Part shown: positions 11,405-21,845 of the stretch, piece by piece
How the letters are laid out: every line of letters starts with the position of its first letter
How positions within the stretch are numbered: position 1 is the stretch's first letter
Source of the DNA: an uncultured Mycoplasmatales bacterium
GTDB taxonomy: Bacteria; Bacillota_I; Bacilli_A; Mycoplasmatales; Mycoplasmoidaceae
Direction: 5' to 3'
Assembly (NCBI GenBank): GCA_949422915.1
Contig: CASPLF010000005.1
Span: 1-38,652, forward strand
DNA length: 38,652 nucleotides
Notes under the pieces: generated by a model
What the model was told of the DNA's origin: nothing
Database searches by the model: none
What the model saw: the letters and a program-made list of their open reading frames with translations, nothing else
Made by a program: the position numbers and the translations under genes

Positions 11405-13108
11405 ATGGCACATAAAGAATTAAAACAATGAATTAATGAAAAATTAGCTGATCCTAATTATGGTTCTCATCAAGAAGTGAGGGTTTCTAATGAAAATAGA
11501 CTAAAAGCAGATTATTTGTATAAGTATCCTGATGGGAAAGCAATTATTATTGAGGATAAAGAAGAGAATGACTCATCTATTGAAGATGCAAAAAAACAAT
11601 TAAAAGAATATAAAAAGGCATTGCAATTACAAGGGTACGATGATTTTATAACAATTGCTATAAAAGATTTAAAAGATAATATTAAAGTTGAAGTTTATCA
11701 CAATGATAAATTTTTAGATGATACTCTTAAAAGTTTGAAATATTATGAAGAATATTTGCAAACAAAGCCAGTAGCGAATATCACAAATGATATATATATA
11801 TATATATCAAGAATAAATGAAATACTTCATCATCAATTTGTAATTAAACACTTAAATGATCGAATGATCTTTACTGGTGTAGTTTTAGTTGCATCTAAAT
11901 ATTCAAATGGATGTTTTGAAGATTATGCTGGAATTGAGGGGTTTAAAACGTGTGTTATAAACAAATTGACATCTCGTTTTACAATACCTGAATTAAAATC
12001 AAAAAAGATTAATGATTTAACTCGCTCATTTAGTAATATTCAGATCGGAACTAATCCTAGCGATGAGACAATCCGTGTCTTATGTAAATGTTGTGAGGAA
12101 ATAAATAAAATTATTCAAGATAATCCATTAAGCAACATTGATATTATGAACATATTTTTTTCTGAATTTAATAGGTATCGAGGAAAATCTGAGCATGGTC
12201 AAGTATTCACTCCAGACCACATAGCTGATTTAATGTCAAAATTGATTGACATTAATGAAAACGATAAAATCTTAGATCCAACATGTGGTTCTGGTTCATT
12301 ACTAGTAAAATGCGCAAATAGAAATAATAATAAATGAGAGAATATATATGGAAATGATTTTGATACTAATGTTTTATTTCTTTCATATATTAATATGCTT
12401 TTACATAATGATGGAATAACAAATTTAGTGCAACTAGATTCATTAACTCAATCATTTTGTCAGTGAGTTAAACGTTATAAAATAACAAAAGTAGTTGCTA
12501 ATCCACCTTATGAAAATTCTGGTGCAATTGATATATTGAAAAATGTTCTAAAAAATGTTGAAGATGGATGTAAAATTTGCTGATTAATGCCAAATACAAA
12601 AATAGAAAAAATCAAAAATGCAAAAGATATTTTAAAAAATAACACATTGACAGATATTGTTTTATTACCTGATATATTTGCCAAAGTAGGTTGTGGTGAT
12701 GTTTCTTTATTTATCTTTAAAAAAGGAGAACCACAAGGAAACAAAAAAATTAGAGGATGATGAATTGAAGATGACGGGTTTGAAACTGTCAAAAATCAAG
12801 GATACCAAGATATAAAACATAAGTGACCAAAAATTGAACAAGATTTTCTAGAAAAATGAAATCAAGGTAAATATGATAAAGAAATTGACCCTAATATTTC
12901 TTTGTCTTATCCGAAGGATGTTAAAATTGAACCTGTTACAAAAGAAGATTTTGAAATGACATTATTGCAATGAATGTTGTTTAATACTGGGAAAATTGAA
13001 TCTCAAAACACTGTACAATCATGTTTTAAATTGTTAATTGAATTTATGAAAATTAATAATTTAGATGATAAATTAAATTTTCTTAAAAAAATTTCAAAAG
13101 ATAAATAA
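11405..13108 (+). CDS. Fused restriction endonuclease/N6-adenine methyltransferase (type IIG/BcgI A-like)
   Basis: N-terminal PD-(D/E)xK-like ADYLYKYPDGKAIIIEDKE; MTase motif I DPTCGSGSLL and motif IV ANPPYENSG. Followed at 3 bp by an S subunit; no separate hsdR nearby. Confidence 0.8.
11790..11807 (+). repeat. (AT)9 dinucleotide microsatellite inside the RM/methylase coding region
   Basis: AAATG-ATATATATATATATATAT-CAAG; encodes DIYIYIS in the open frame. Confidence 0.95.
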
Positions 13109-13110
13109 TT

Positions 13111-14088
13111 ATGGAAAAAATATTTAGATTAGTTGGAGAAAATGGTTTATTTAAATATGGTCATGGAACAAGAATACGCAAACAAGATTCGCTTCCTGGG
13201 GATATTCCATTAATAACAGCAGGATCAATGAATAATGGGATTAATAGATATATAAAAAAACCAATTAAAAATAAAATTTTCAATGATTGTATAACGATTG
13301 ATATGTTTGGTAATGTTTTTTACCAAAAAGGTAAATTTGTATGCGATGACAATATATATCCAATTTGGCCAATTAAAAACGAAAAGATTGGATTATTTTT
13401 GTCAACAATAATTAGTAAAAAATTAAAAAATAATTATCAAAATCAATTTAGAGAAAAAATTTTAAAAAAATTTGAAATTTTATTACCGGTTGACAAAAAC
13501 GGTAATCCAGATTGAGAATACATGGAGAAGAGTGTCAAGGAGTTGGAGAAGAGTGTCAAGGAGTTGGAGAAGAGTGTCAAGGAGAAATTAAAATTATCAA
13601 TTCCACAATTAGATGAAATTGATACTAATGATTGAAAAGAATTTAAGATTAGTGATATTTTAACAAGAATAAAAATAAAATCTATTTCTAGTGTAATTAA
13701 AAAATTTAATCCTGGGGCTATAAATGTAATTGGAAATACTCAATTAAATAATGGAATTATTAAAAGTTTAAATGTAACAGAAGAAATTTATATACATGAT
13801 AAAAATTCATTATCATATGGAGCAAAAGGTGGAAAATTTTTTTATCAAAAAGAAAAATGAGCATCAACTGATCACGTACATATGTTTAAATGTAAATTCA
13901 TAAATGAAATAAATGCACAATTTTTGTGCACAGTAATTAATAAACTAATTGAAGCTAAAGGTGGATGATCGACAAGTCTTGAATCTAATATTATTCACGA
14001 ACACATTTTATTACCGGTTGACAAAAACGGTAATCCAGATTGAGAATACATGGAGAAGTATATGAAACCAATTAATGAAATCAACTAG
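13111..14088 (+). CDS. RM specificity (S) subunit with two target recognition domains (TRDs)
   Basis: 325 aa with code 4; duplicated LLPVDKNGNPDWEYMEK after each TRD; central coiled coil EKSVKELEKSVKELEKSVKE. Confidence 0.85.
13477..13530 (+). repeat. 54-bp perfect direct repeat, copy 1
   Basis: ATTTTATTACCGGTTGACAAAAACGGTAATCCAGATTGAGAATACATGGAGAAG, identical to 14005-14058 (offset 528 bp). Confidence 0.95.
13522..13584 (+). repeat. 3 x 21-bp tandem repeat (heptad LEKSVKE)
   Basis: [A/T]TGGAGAAGAGTGTCAAGGAG three times in tandem. Confidence 0.97.
14005..14058 (+). repeat. 54-bp perfect direct repeat, copy 2
   Basis: Identical to 13477-13530. Confidence 0.95.
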
Positions 14089-16752
14089 CTATAATCACTC
14101 GTGGAAAGCTTTCTTGTAGAAAAGCTTGCCTAATTGAGCAGTGCAACAATAACCAAAAGAAATAGCTAATGCGTAACCAATCATTTCTGGACAGTTGTGA
14201 GATAATGAAGAGAATCCTCCGAAGTTAAGATCAGGAATTACTACAAACATTATTCCAATTAATGTTAAACATGTAATTGATAATGTAATTGGTAAACTTG
14301 GTCTTGATTGAAATAGTGGAATCTTACTTGTTCTTAATACTAGAACAACTCCCATTTGAGTTAGTAAACTTACTAAGAATCAACCTGTTTGGAACAAACT
14401 AAGCGTTTCTTCGCTGCTACCCCAATTTAATCCGTATCGCATAATAGCAAATGTAGATATATCAAAAATAGTACTAATAGGACCTATAAACAACATAAAC
14501 TTTAAAATGCTTATAGCATTTCAGTTTTGTGGTTTTTCAAAGTATTCTTTATCTACATGATCTCATGGCAAAGCAAATTGACAGAAGTCAGAGATCATAT
14601 TAAGAATTAAGATTTGGATTGATTGCATTGGTTCAAATCTTAATCAGATAGTAGCAATCAACATACTTAATACATTTCCAAAGTTACTTGAAACTGTCAT
14701 CTTAATATATTTAATAATATTGGCAAATGTTTTTCTACCTTCAATGATTCCATTTTCAAGAACCATAAGGTTCTTTTCTAATAAAATAATGTCTGCACAT
14801 TCTTTAGCGATATCAACTGCAGTATCAACTGATATTGCAATATCAGCTGCTCTCATGGCTGGTGCATCATTAATACCATCTCCCATAAAACCAACTATAT
14901 GTTTTTTAGATTTAATAGCTAATACTACACGTTCTTTTTGTTCAGGAGATAATTTAGCAAAAACATTAACATCCATTACAACATCCTTCAATTCATCATC
15001 ATTCATATTTTCAATATCTGAACCTAATAAGATCTTGTCAACTTTAATACCAACTTTTTTACAAATATACTTTGTAATTAATTCATTGTCACCAGTTAAT
15101 ACTTTAACTTTTGTACCTCTATTTTGCATTGCTTTAATAGCGCCAGCTGCTGACATTTTAGGTGGGTCTAACAAAGCGATATAACCAATTAAACATAAGT
15201 TCTTTTCGTCACCTACATTAAAACCATCCATTTTATTGAATTTATCATTGTTAATAGCAATTGCTATTACTCTCATACCTTCTTCAGATAAATCATTGAT
15301 AGTTTCTTTAATCTTTATCTTTAATTTATCATCCAACGGTTTACGTTCTCCATTAATTTCAGCATAAGAACATACTGAAACAATTTCTTCAATAGCACCT
15401 TTAGTTACTAATTGAGTTTCGCCTGCTTTGTCTTGTAAGACAACGCTCATTCTTCTTCTTTGGAAGTCAAATGGAATTTCGTCAATCTTTTTAAAGTTTA
15501 ATACCTCTTCGTTTAAACCACATTCATTAGCCTTATCAATAATTGCTAAGTCTAATAAATTTTTTAAACCAGTTTGGTAATAGCTATTTAAAAAACCATA
15601 AACTAAAACTCTGTTGTCTTCTTTACCATTTAAGTTAATATGACGTTCAAGAACAATTCTGTCTTCTGTTAATGTTCCTGTTTTATCAGTGCATAAAACA
15701 TCCATTGCTCCAAATGATTGAATAGCATTTATTTTCTTTACAATAATTTTTTGTTTAGATAACTTAAACGATTCTTTAGCTAAGTTAACAGTGACAATCA
15801 TTGGAAGCATTTCAGGAGTGATTCCGACTGCAACTGCTAATGTGAATTCAAGTGCTTCTATTCATCCATTTTTATTAACAATAGTACCACTTAAAATAAA
15901 AATTATTGATGCTAATACAAGCATTGTACAAATCAGTAAGGTACTTACTGATCTAATACCTTTGTCAAAATTTGTTTTAGGCTTTTTATTTTGAATACTT
16001 TTAGCTACTTTACCAAAATATGTTCCTTGGCCAACCGAAATTACTATTCCTTTAGCAGTACCACTTGATACTGTTGTACCCATAAAACATAAATTGTTTC
16101 GATCTAAAGCTTGTTGAGAATCGGAATTATTAGTAGCAAACTTTTCAATAGGTTCTGATTCACCTGTTAGTGCCCCTTGAGATACGAATAAATCTTTAGC
16201 ATTAATAATCTTTAGATCTGCAGGAATCATGTCTCCTGCTGCTAAATGGATAATGTCTCCTACACATACATCTGCAATTGGAATTTCTTTTTTAACACCT
16301 TCTCTTTCAACAGCAGTTGTAGTGGTAATCATTTTTTTAAGTTTTTCAGACGAATTAAAACTTCTAATTTCTTGGAAGAATCTAATTCCAGAAGAAATTA
16401 ATACCATTGCAATGATAATGCCAAAACAGATTCAACTATCTCTACTGATTGAGTGATCTGGTCCTGGTATTACAATATTTAATACTGCAATAACCATTAA
16501 AACAATAGAGAATGGAGTAAAGATAGCAGAAGCTAACATTTTTATTTTTTGAAACTTTTGCTTAGCAACAACAGAGTTGCTACCCATCTTTTCTAAATTT
16601 TTTTCTACTTGTTTTTGAGTTAAACCAGTGTTGGTAGAATTTAATTGTTTTATAGTCTTATCTATTGGTTGACTAGAAAACTCTAACAACATCTTGTTGT
16701 AAGTTTGAGAGATTGTAGGTTTTTTAAAACTTTTATTTCTTTGCTTTTTCAT
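14089..16752 (-). CDS. mgtA: P-type ATPase, Mg2+ transporter MgtA-like
   Basis: DKTGTLTEDRIV; GDGINDAPAMRAADIAISVDTAVDIAKECADIILLEKNL; LNMISDFCQFALPWDHVD. Track ORFs in one frame across TGA; stop TAG at 14089-14091. Confidence 0.9.
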
Positions 16753-16880
16753 AATCTTTCTGTTTTATAGAAAGACCATGAGATTTACAATTTAAACTAA
16801 TAGATAGAATTAATGAATGAACTATCTACTAATATATAAATGCAACTCCACAGGTCCATACATTAATTCCTTTCTTATGT
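16753..16880 (-). promoter_or_regulatory. Long structured 5' leader of mgtA, including a hairpin 2 nt upstream of the start codon
   Basis: TCTTTCT/AGAAAGA (16755-16761/16769-16775); TAGATAG/CTATCTA (16801-16807/16822-16828); GAATTAATG/CATTAATTC (16807-16815/16861-16869). Confidence 0.45.
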
Positions 16881-16884
16881 GTCT

Positions 16885-16912
16885 ATTATATTAATAAAAT
16901 ATAAAATGTAAA
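16885..16912 (-). promoter_or_regulatory. mgtA promoter
   Basis: Minus strand TTTACA-16 nt-TATAAT. Confidence 0.6.
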
Positions 16913-16947
16913 ATATGTTTATAATATTTTAAATAATAAAACAAATT

Positions 16948-17109
16948 ATGGCAGTTAAAAGACAAGTAAGACTTGAATGTACAGTATGCAAACATATTAA
17001 TTATTTGACATACCGTAATCCTAAGTCTACACCTGAAAAATTAGAACTTAAGAAATTTTGCAAACATTGCAGAAAAACTACTCTTCACAAGGAAACTAAG
17101 GCTAAGTAA
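16948..17109 (+). CDS. rpmG: 50S ribosomal protein L33
   Basis: MAVKRQVRLECTVCKHINYLTYRNPKSTPEKLELKKFCKHCRKTTLHKETKAK; missed by track (short). Confidence 0.93.
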   Translation: MAVKRQVRLECTVCKHINYLTYRNPKSTPEKLELKKFCKHCRKTTLHKETKAK

Positions 17110-18167
17110 TGAATGCTAGTTCTCTTTCTTATAAAGAAACTAAAGTTTTAGAGTTATTAAATAAAAATAAAGCCGACGGTTTTATTTTTATTTCTACCTA
17201 TAACAGATTTTGAATTACTGGAGTGAATACTACTTTTGGTTATGCGATAGTAACTAAAAATAATGTTTATTATTTAATTGATGCTCGTGACTATGAATGT
17301 TGCAAGAGCCAATTAAAAAATATTAAATGTGTTTTATATAAAACACCATCTGACTTAAATAAATTAATTAAACAACTTAAAATTAAAACATTGATGTTTG
17401 AAAGAGACTATGTCTCTTACATTGATTTTAATGATGTATTAAAACCATTAAAAGTTAAATTGATTCCAGCTGACACAATGATTTTAAGAGCGCAAAAAAC
17501 TAAAGAAGAAATTGCTCTTATAAAAAAGTCAATGGATATTGCTGTTAGAGCAATTAATTTTATTAAAAAAACCATTAAACCAGGAATGACAGAATTAATG
17601 GTAAAACAAGCATTAACTGTTAAGATGATAGCAGAAGGAGCAACTGCCACTAGTTTTGATTTAATTGTTGCTTTTGGTGAAAACACTGCTAATCCACATC
17701 ACCAATCAACCAATAGAATATTAAAGAAAAATGAATTTATCACATGTGATATTGGCTGTATTTACAAAGGATATTGCTCAGATATTACAAGAACATTTTG
17801 GCTAGGCAAACCCTCTAAGAAAATGTTAGAAATGTATAACCTTGTTTTACAAGCAAACAAAAAAGGTATTGCTGCAGCAAAAGTAGGTATTTTAGGGAGT
17901 AAACTAGATGCAGTTTGTAGAGATCATATTTCTAAAAACAAAAAATATGCTAATTTATTTATTCATGGAACAGGGCACGGTGTTGGTATCGAAATTCATG
18001 AATTACCAAATGTTAAACCGACATATCATCAACCTATTTTAGATAATTCAATAATTACTATTGAACCTGGAATATATGAACCAGGATTTGGAGGAGTCAG
18101 AATTGAAGACTCAATCCTAGTTACCAAAGAAGGTGTTGAAGTGTTAACAGCTAAAGCTAGTAAATAA
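17109..18167 (+). CDS. pepP: M24 family aminopeptidase (Xaa-Pro aminopeptidase)
   Basis: CDIGCIYKGYCSDITRTFWLG; HGTGHGVGIEIHELP; ITIEPGIYEPGFGGVRIEDSILV. Start 1 bp inside the rpmG stop. Confidence 0.85.
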
Positions 18168-18202
18168 AAAAATGCAAGAATGACTCTTGCATTTTGTTTT
18201 TT
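18168..18202. terminator. Bidirectional terminator
   Basis: AAAATGCAAGA-ATGAC-TCTTGCATTTT, 11-bp stem, then GTTTTTT. Confidence 0.8.
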
Positions 18203-18207
18203 ATAAA

Positions 18208-18296
18208 TGGCGGAGACGATGGGACTCGAACCCATGCACCGTAGAACGATCTAACACCTTAGCAGGGTGTCCTCTTAACCACTTGAGTACGTCTCC
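18208..18296 (-). tRNA. tRNA-Ser (anticodon GCU)
   Basis: Reverse strand GGAGACG...CCTGCTAAG anticodon loop...long variable arm...GGGTTCGAGTCCC...CGTCTCCGCCA; acceptor GGAGACG/CGTCTCC, encoded CCA. Confidence 0.93.
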
Positions 18297-18348
18297 AAAA
18301 GTTAATATTATTATAAAAAAAATATGACCATATAATATTATTGTTTAT

Positions 18349-19104
18349 ATGGGATTACCAATAGTTAGTGCTAAACTTGCAAAATTTGCTAAAAAATTAA
18401 TTTCTGATAAGAAATATCGTGATAGTTCAAACATGTTTATTTGTGAATCAGTAAAAGTAATTAAAAACATTATGTCTCAAGAATATAAATTAGTTAATTT
18501 ATTAATTACTTCTGATTCTAAATATTTAAACGATTTTAAATCACTACCTAATACAGGATTAATTAGCAATCAAACATTAAAGTCTATTTCCTTATTGAAA
18601 AATTCAGATGGCACAATTGCTATCTTTGAAAAGAAAACAAACAAGATTCAAATTAAAACCAATGGTAAATATTTAGTTTTGAATAAAATTCAAAACCCTG
18701 GTAATTTAGGAACAATAATTAGAACGGCTTGTGCTTTTGATATAGATGGAATCTATATCACCAATGATTCAGTGGATTTGTACCATCCAGAAACAATTAG
18801 GAACACTATGGGATACATTGGTATTACTCCGATTGCTACATATTACAACTACTTTGATGTAATTTCTTTGTTACAAAAAAATCACATTAAAGTGTATGCA
18901 ACGGCATTAAATCAAAAATCAACCGATGTTAATAAAGTTAAGTTAACAAAAGGAATAGCAATTGTTTTTGGTAATGAAGGGAATGGATTAAACCATAAAG
19001 AAATTAGAGTCTGTGATCAATCAATATATATTAATACAAACCCTAAAGTTGAATCTTTAAATGTAGCGATTGCTGCTGGAATAATCTTAAGTAAGATTAA
19101 TTAA
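18349..19104 (+). CDS. TrmH/SpoU-family RNA methyltransferase
   Basis: LNKIQNPGNLGTIIRTACAFDIDGIYI; IVFGNEGNGLNHKEI; INTNPKVESLNVAIAAGIIL. Confidence 0.9.
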   Translation: MGLPIVSAKLAKFAKKLISDKKYRDSSNMFICESVKVIKNIMSQEYKLVNLLITSDSKYLNDFKSLPNTGLISNQTLKSISLLKNSDGTIAIFEKKTNKIQIKTNGKYLVLNKIQNPGNLGTIIRTACAFDIDGIYITNDSVDLYHPETIRNTMGYIGITPIATYYNYFDVISLLQKNHIKVYATALNQKSTDVNKVKLTKGIAIVFGNEGNGLNHKEIRVCDQSIYINTNPKVESLNVAIAAGIILSKIN

Positions 19105-19105
19105 T

Positions 19106-20035
19106 ATGAAATCTGTTGTAGTTAATAAAAATGATGCTAATCAAAGAATAGATAATTTTATAAAGAAAGTTTTTCCTAAACTTTCGTTAACTCAAATTTA
19201 TAAATACTTAAGAATTAAAAGAATTAAAGTTAATAACAAAAAAGTACCTATTAACTATCAGTTGCAGCTTAATGACAAAATTGATTTATATATCAATGAT
19301 GAACTGTTGTCTAACGACAATAAAAAAGATTTTTTATTAACTAATAAGCCAATTGAGATTGTTTATGAAGATGACAATATTTTATTAGTTAATAAACCAA
19401 TTGGTTTAGTTGTTCATGAAGATGAAACAAATAATCCAGACACGCTATTGAATAGAATAAAAAATCATTTAATTAAAAAAGGTGAATGAGATTATCAAAA
19501 TGAAAACTCCTTTGCCCCAAGTCTTGTAAATAGAATTGACCGTAATACAACCGGAATTGTCATAGCTGCTAAGAATGCGGAATCATTAAGAATCCTTAAT
19601 GAAAAAATTAAAAATCATGAAATTAAAAAAACTTACTATGCAAGAGTTTGGGGGATTATTGATCCAAAACAAGGTGAACTTACAGGGTTTTTAACAAAAA
19701 ATTCTAAAACTAAAATGGTTAAGATTTCTAAGAAACCTATTAGTAAAGATTCAAAACAAATCATAACTAAATATAAAACTATTTCTCATGATAAAGAAAC
19801 TAGTTTGTTAGAAATTGAATTAATAACAGGTAAAACACATCAAATAAGAGCTCACATGGCCTTTATTGGCCATCCGTTAGTTGGCGAACAAAAATATTCT
19901 AATGATAGTGTTAAAAAAACAAAAGGCTTTCAACACTTATGTGCATATAAAATTAAATTTTGTTTTAAAACGAACGCTTCAACTTTGAACTATTTAAATA
20001 ACAAAGAATTCAAATTAAAATCTATTAATCTATAG
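19106..20035 (+). CDS. RluA-family pseudouridine synthase
   Basis: S4-like N-terminus; NKPIGLVVHEDE; NRIDRNTTGIVIAAKN; TGKTHQIRAHMAFIGHPLVGEQKY. Confidence 0.9.
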
Positions 20036-20058
20036 ATTAATATTTTTATAATATTTAT

Positions 20059-20328
20059 ATGAATAAAGATAACGTTTTAAAAATTGTTAAAAACCCTATG
20101 TTTAAAAATACTATGTATTTTGTTTATGTAGGACTAATAATTTTATTTTCTATATTAGGAATAGCTGATCAAATTTCAGGGTTTGTGCTAAGATCATCAA
20201 ACCCAATCGGAGTAGGTACACTATCGATTTTCGGATTTATAGCAATGATCTTAATTCTTTTGTTCATAGTCTATAAGATTGCTCAATTAATTAAAAATAA
20301 AAAACCAGTTACTCCTACAAAAGAATAA
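20059..20328 (+). CDS. Small membrane protein, unknown
   Basis: 89 aa, two hydrophobic segments. Confidence 0.6.
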   Translation: MNKDNVLKIVKNPMFKNTMYFVYVGLIILFSILGIADQISGFVLRSSNPIGVGTLSIFGFIAMILILLFIVYKIAQLIKNKKPVTPTKE

Positions 20329-20350
20329 ATTAAATGAAATTTAATAAATT

Positions 20351-20392
20351 AGCATATAAAGTAAAAATACTTAATATGCTTTTTATTTTTTG
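20351..20392 (+). terminator. Intrinsic terminator upstream of rpsP
   Basis: GCATATAAAGTA-AAAA-TACTTAATATGC (one mismatch) then TTTTTATTTTTT. Confidence 0.65.
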
Positions 20393-20432
20393 TATATAAT
20401 ACACTACACATAATAAATAGGAGGAAATAAAC

Positions 20433-20792
20433 TTGGTAAAGATTAGATTAACAAGACTTGGAAAACACAAAGATCCATTTTACCGTATAGTAGCTACTGA
20501 CTCTAGAACAAAAAGAGATGGTGGTTTCATTGCTATATTAGGTACATATGAACCGTTTTCAGGTAAGACTGTTATCAACAGTCAATTAACTTTAGATTTC
20601 TTATCTAAAGGTGCTCAACCTACTGATACAATTCTTAATTTATTTAAGACAAATGGTATCTGAGCTGAATTTTTAAAAACTAAGAATTCTAAAAAGGCTA
20701 AGAAACACCGTAGACCAAAGAAAACTAAAAAAGCTGCACCTAAAAAAGATGCTGCTCCAAAAACTGCTGAAGTAAAAACTGAAGCTAAATAG
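20433..20792 (+). CDS. rpsP: 30S ribosomal protein S16
   Basis: (M)[44 protein letters not shown] start, SD AGGAGG at 20419-20424; Lys/Ala-rich C-terminal tail. Confidence 0.95.
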
Positions 20793-20794
20793 TA

Positions 20795-21466
20795 ATGCGC
20801 ATTACAGTTTTAACTTTGTTTCCTGAAATGTTTAAAGGCGTTATTGATGAATCAATAATAGCCCGTGCAATTCATGATAAAAAAGTTGAGATTAAAATTA
20901 TTAACTTTAGAGATTTTTCTAAAGACAAACATAAAAAAGTTGATGATTACCAATATGGTGGTGGTGCTGGAATGGTGCTTAAATTACAACCAATAGTTGA
21001 TTGTTTGAAATCAATTAAGACAAAAAACTCACATGTTGTATTAATGTCACCCCAAGGCAAACAATACAATCAAACTAAAGTAAAACAACTGGCAAAATAC
21101 AAAGATTTAATAATTATTGCCGGTCATTACGAAGGGTTTGATGAAAGAATTATTCATTATGTTGATGAAATAATTTCAATAGGTGATTATATTCTTACTG
21201 GAGGAGAAATTCCTGCAATGGTTTTAGTGGATTCAATCACAAGAACATTAAAAGGAGTAATCTCTAAAGATTCATTAGAATCTGAATCCTTCAATAATAA
21301 TTTGTTAGATTATCCAATCTATACAAAACCATTAAATTTTGAAGGACATAAAGTACCAAACATATTATTGTCAGGTAATCATAAACACATTAATGAGTTT
21401 AGAAATAAACAAAGATTAATAAAAACAAAAAAGATGCGTAAAGACATTATGAAGAAAGGAAAATAA
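20795..21466 (+). CDS. trmD: tRNA (guanine37-N1)-methyltransferase
   Basis: MRITVLTLFPEMF; LMSPQGKQYNQ; IIAGHYEGFDERI; SIGDYILTGGEIPAMVLVDSITR. Confidence 0.97.
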   Translation: MRITVLTLFPEMFKGVIDESIIARAIHDKKVEIKIINFRDFSKDKHKKVDDYQYGGGAGMVLKLQPIVDCLKSIKTKNSHVVLMSPQGKQYNQTKVKQLAKYKDLIIIAGHYEGFDERIIHYVDEIISIGDYILTGGEIPAMVLVDSITRTLKGVISKDSLESESFNNNLLDYPIYTKPLNFEGHKVPNILLSGNHKHINEFRNKQRLIKTKKMRKDIMKKGK

Positions 21467-21469
21467 TTC

Positions 21470-21832
21470 ATGAAAAAAATTAATAGTAAAAAAATTCTAA
21501 ATCAATTAGAAAAAACTCAAATGAGAGATGATTTACCTGAATTTCGTTCAGGAGACACAATTTCTGTACATGTTAAAGTTACTGAAGGTAACAAAACAAG
21601 AGTACAAAGATTTGATGGTATTGTTTTAAAAGTAACAGGTAAAGGACTATCTAAGTCATTTACTATTCGTAAAGAATCTTCTGGAATTGGTGTTGAAGAA
21701 ACATTCTCTTACCATTCACCATTAATTGTTAAAATCGATATTAACAGACGTGGTAAAGTTAGACGTGCATATATTTCATATATGAGAGAACGTTCAGGAA
21801 AATCTGCTCGTATTAAACAAGCTAAGAAATAA
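21470..21832 (+). CDS. rplS: 50S ribosomal protein L19
   Basis: DLPEFRSGDTISVHVKVTEGNKTRVQRFDGIVL...SFTIRKESSGIGVEETF. Confidence 0.96.
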   Translation: MKKINSKKILNQLEKTQMRDDLPEFRSGDTISVHVKVTEGNKTRVQRFDGIVLKVTGKGLSKSFTIRKESSGIGVEETFSYHSPLIVKIDINRRGKVRRAYISYMRERSGKSARIKQAKK

Positions 21833-21845
21833 TTTCTAATCAGTC

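Noticed and set aside
14720-15184. 154-aa + strand ORF inside mgtA
   Set aside because: Shadow ORF opposite a strongly conserved P-type ATPase; the protein lacks recognisable features.
16753-16880. M-box riboswitch upstream of mgtA
   Set aside because: I looked for the conserved M-box core sequence and did not see it; kept only as an unnamed structured leader.
18029-18235. 68-aa minus ORF
   Set aside because: Overlaps tRNA-Ser, the terminator and pepP antisense.
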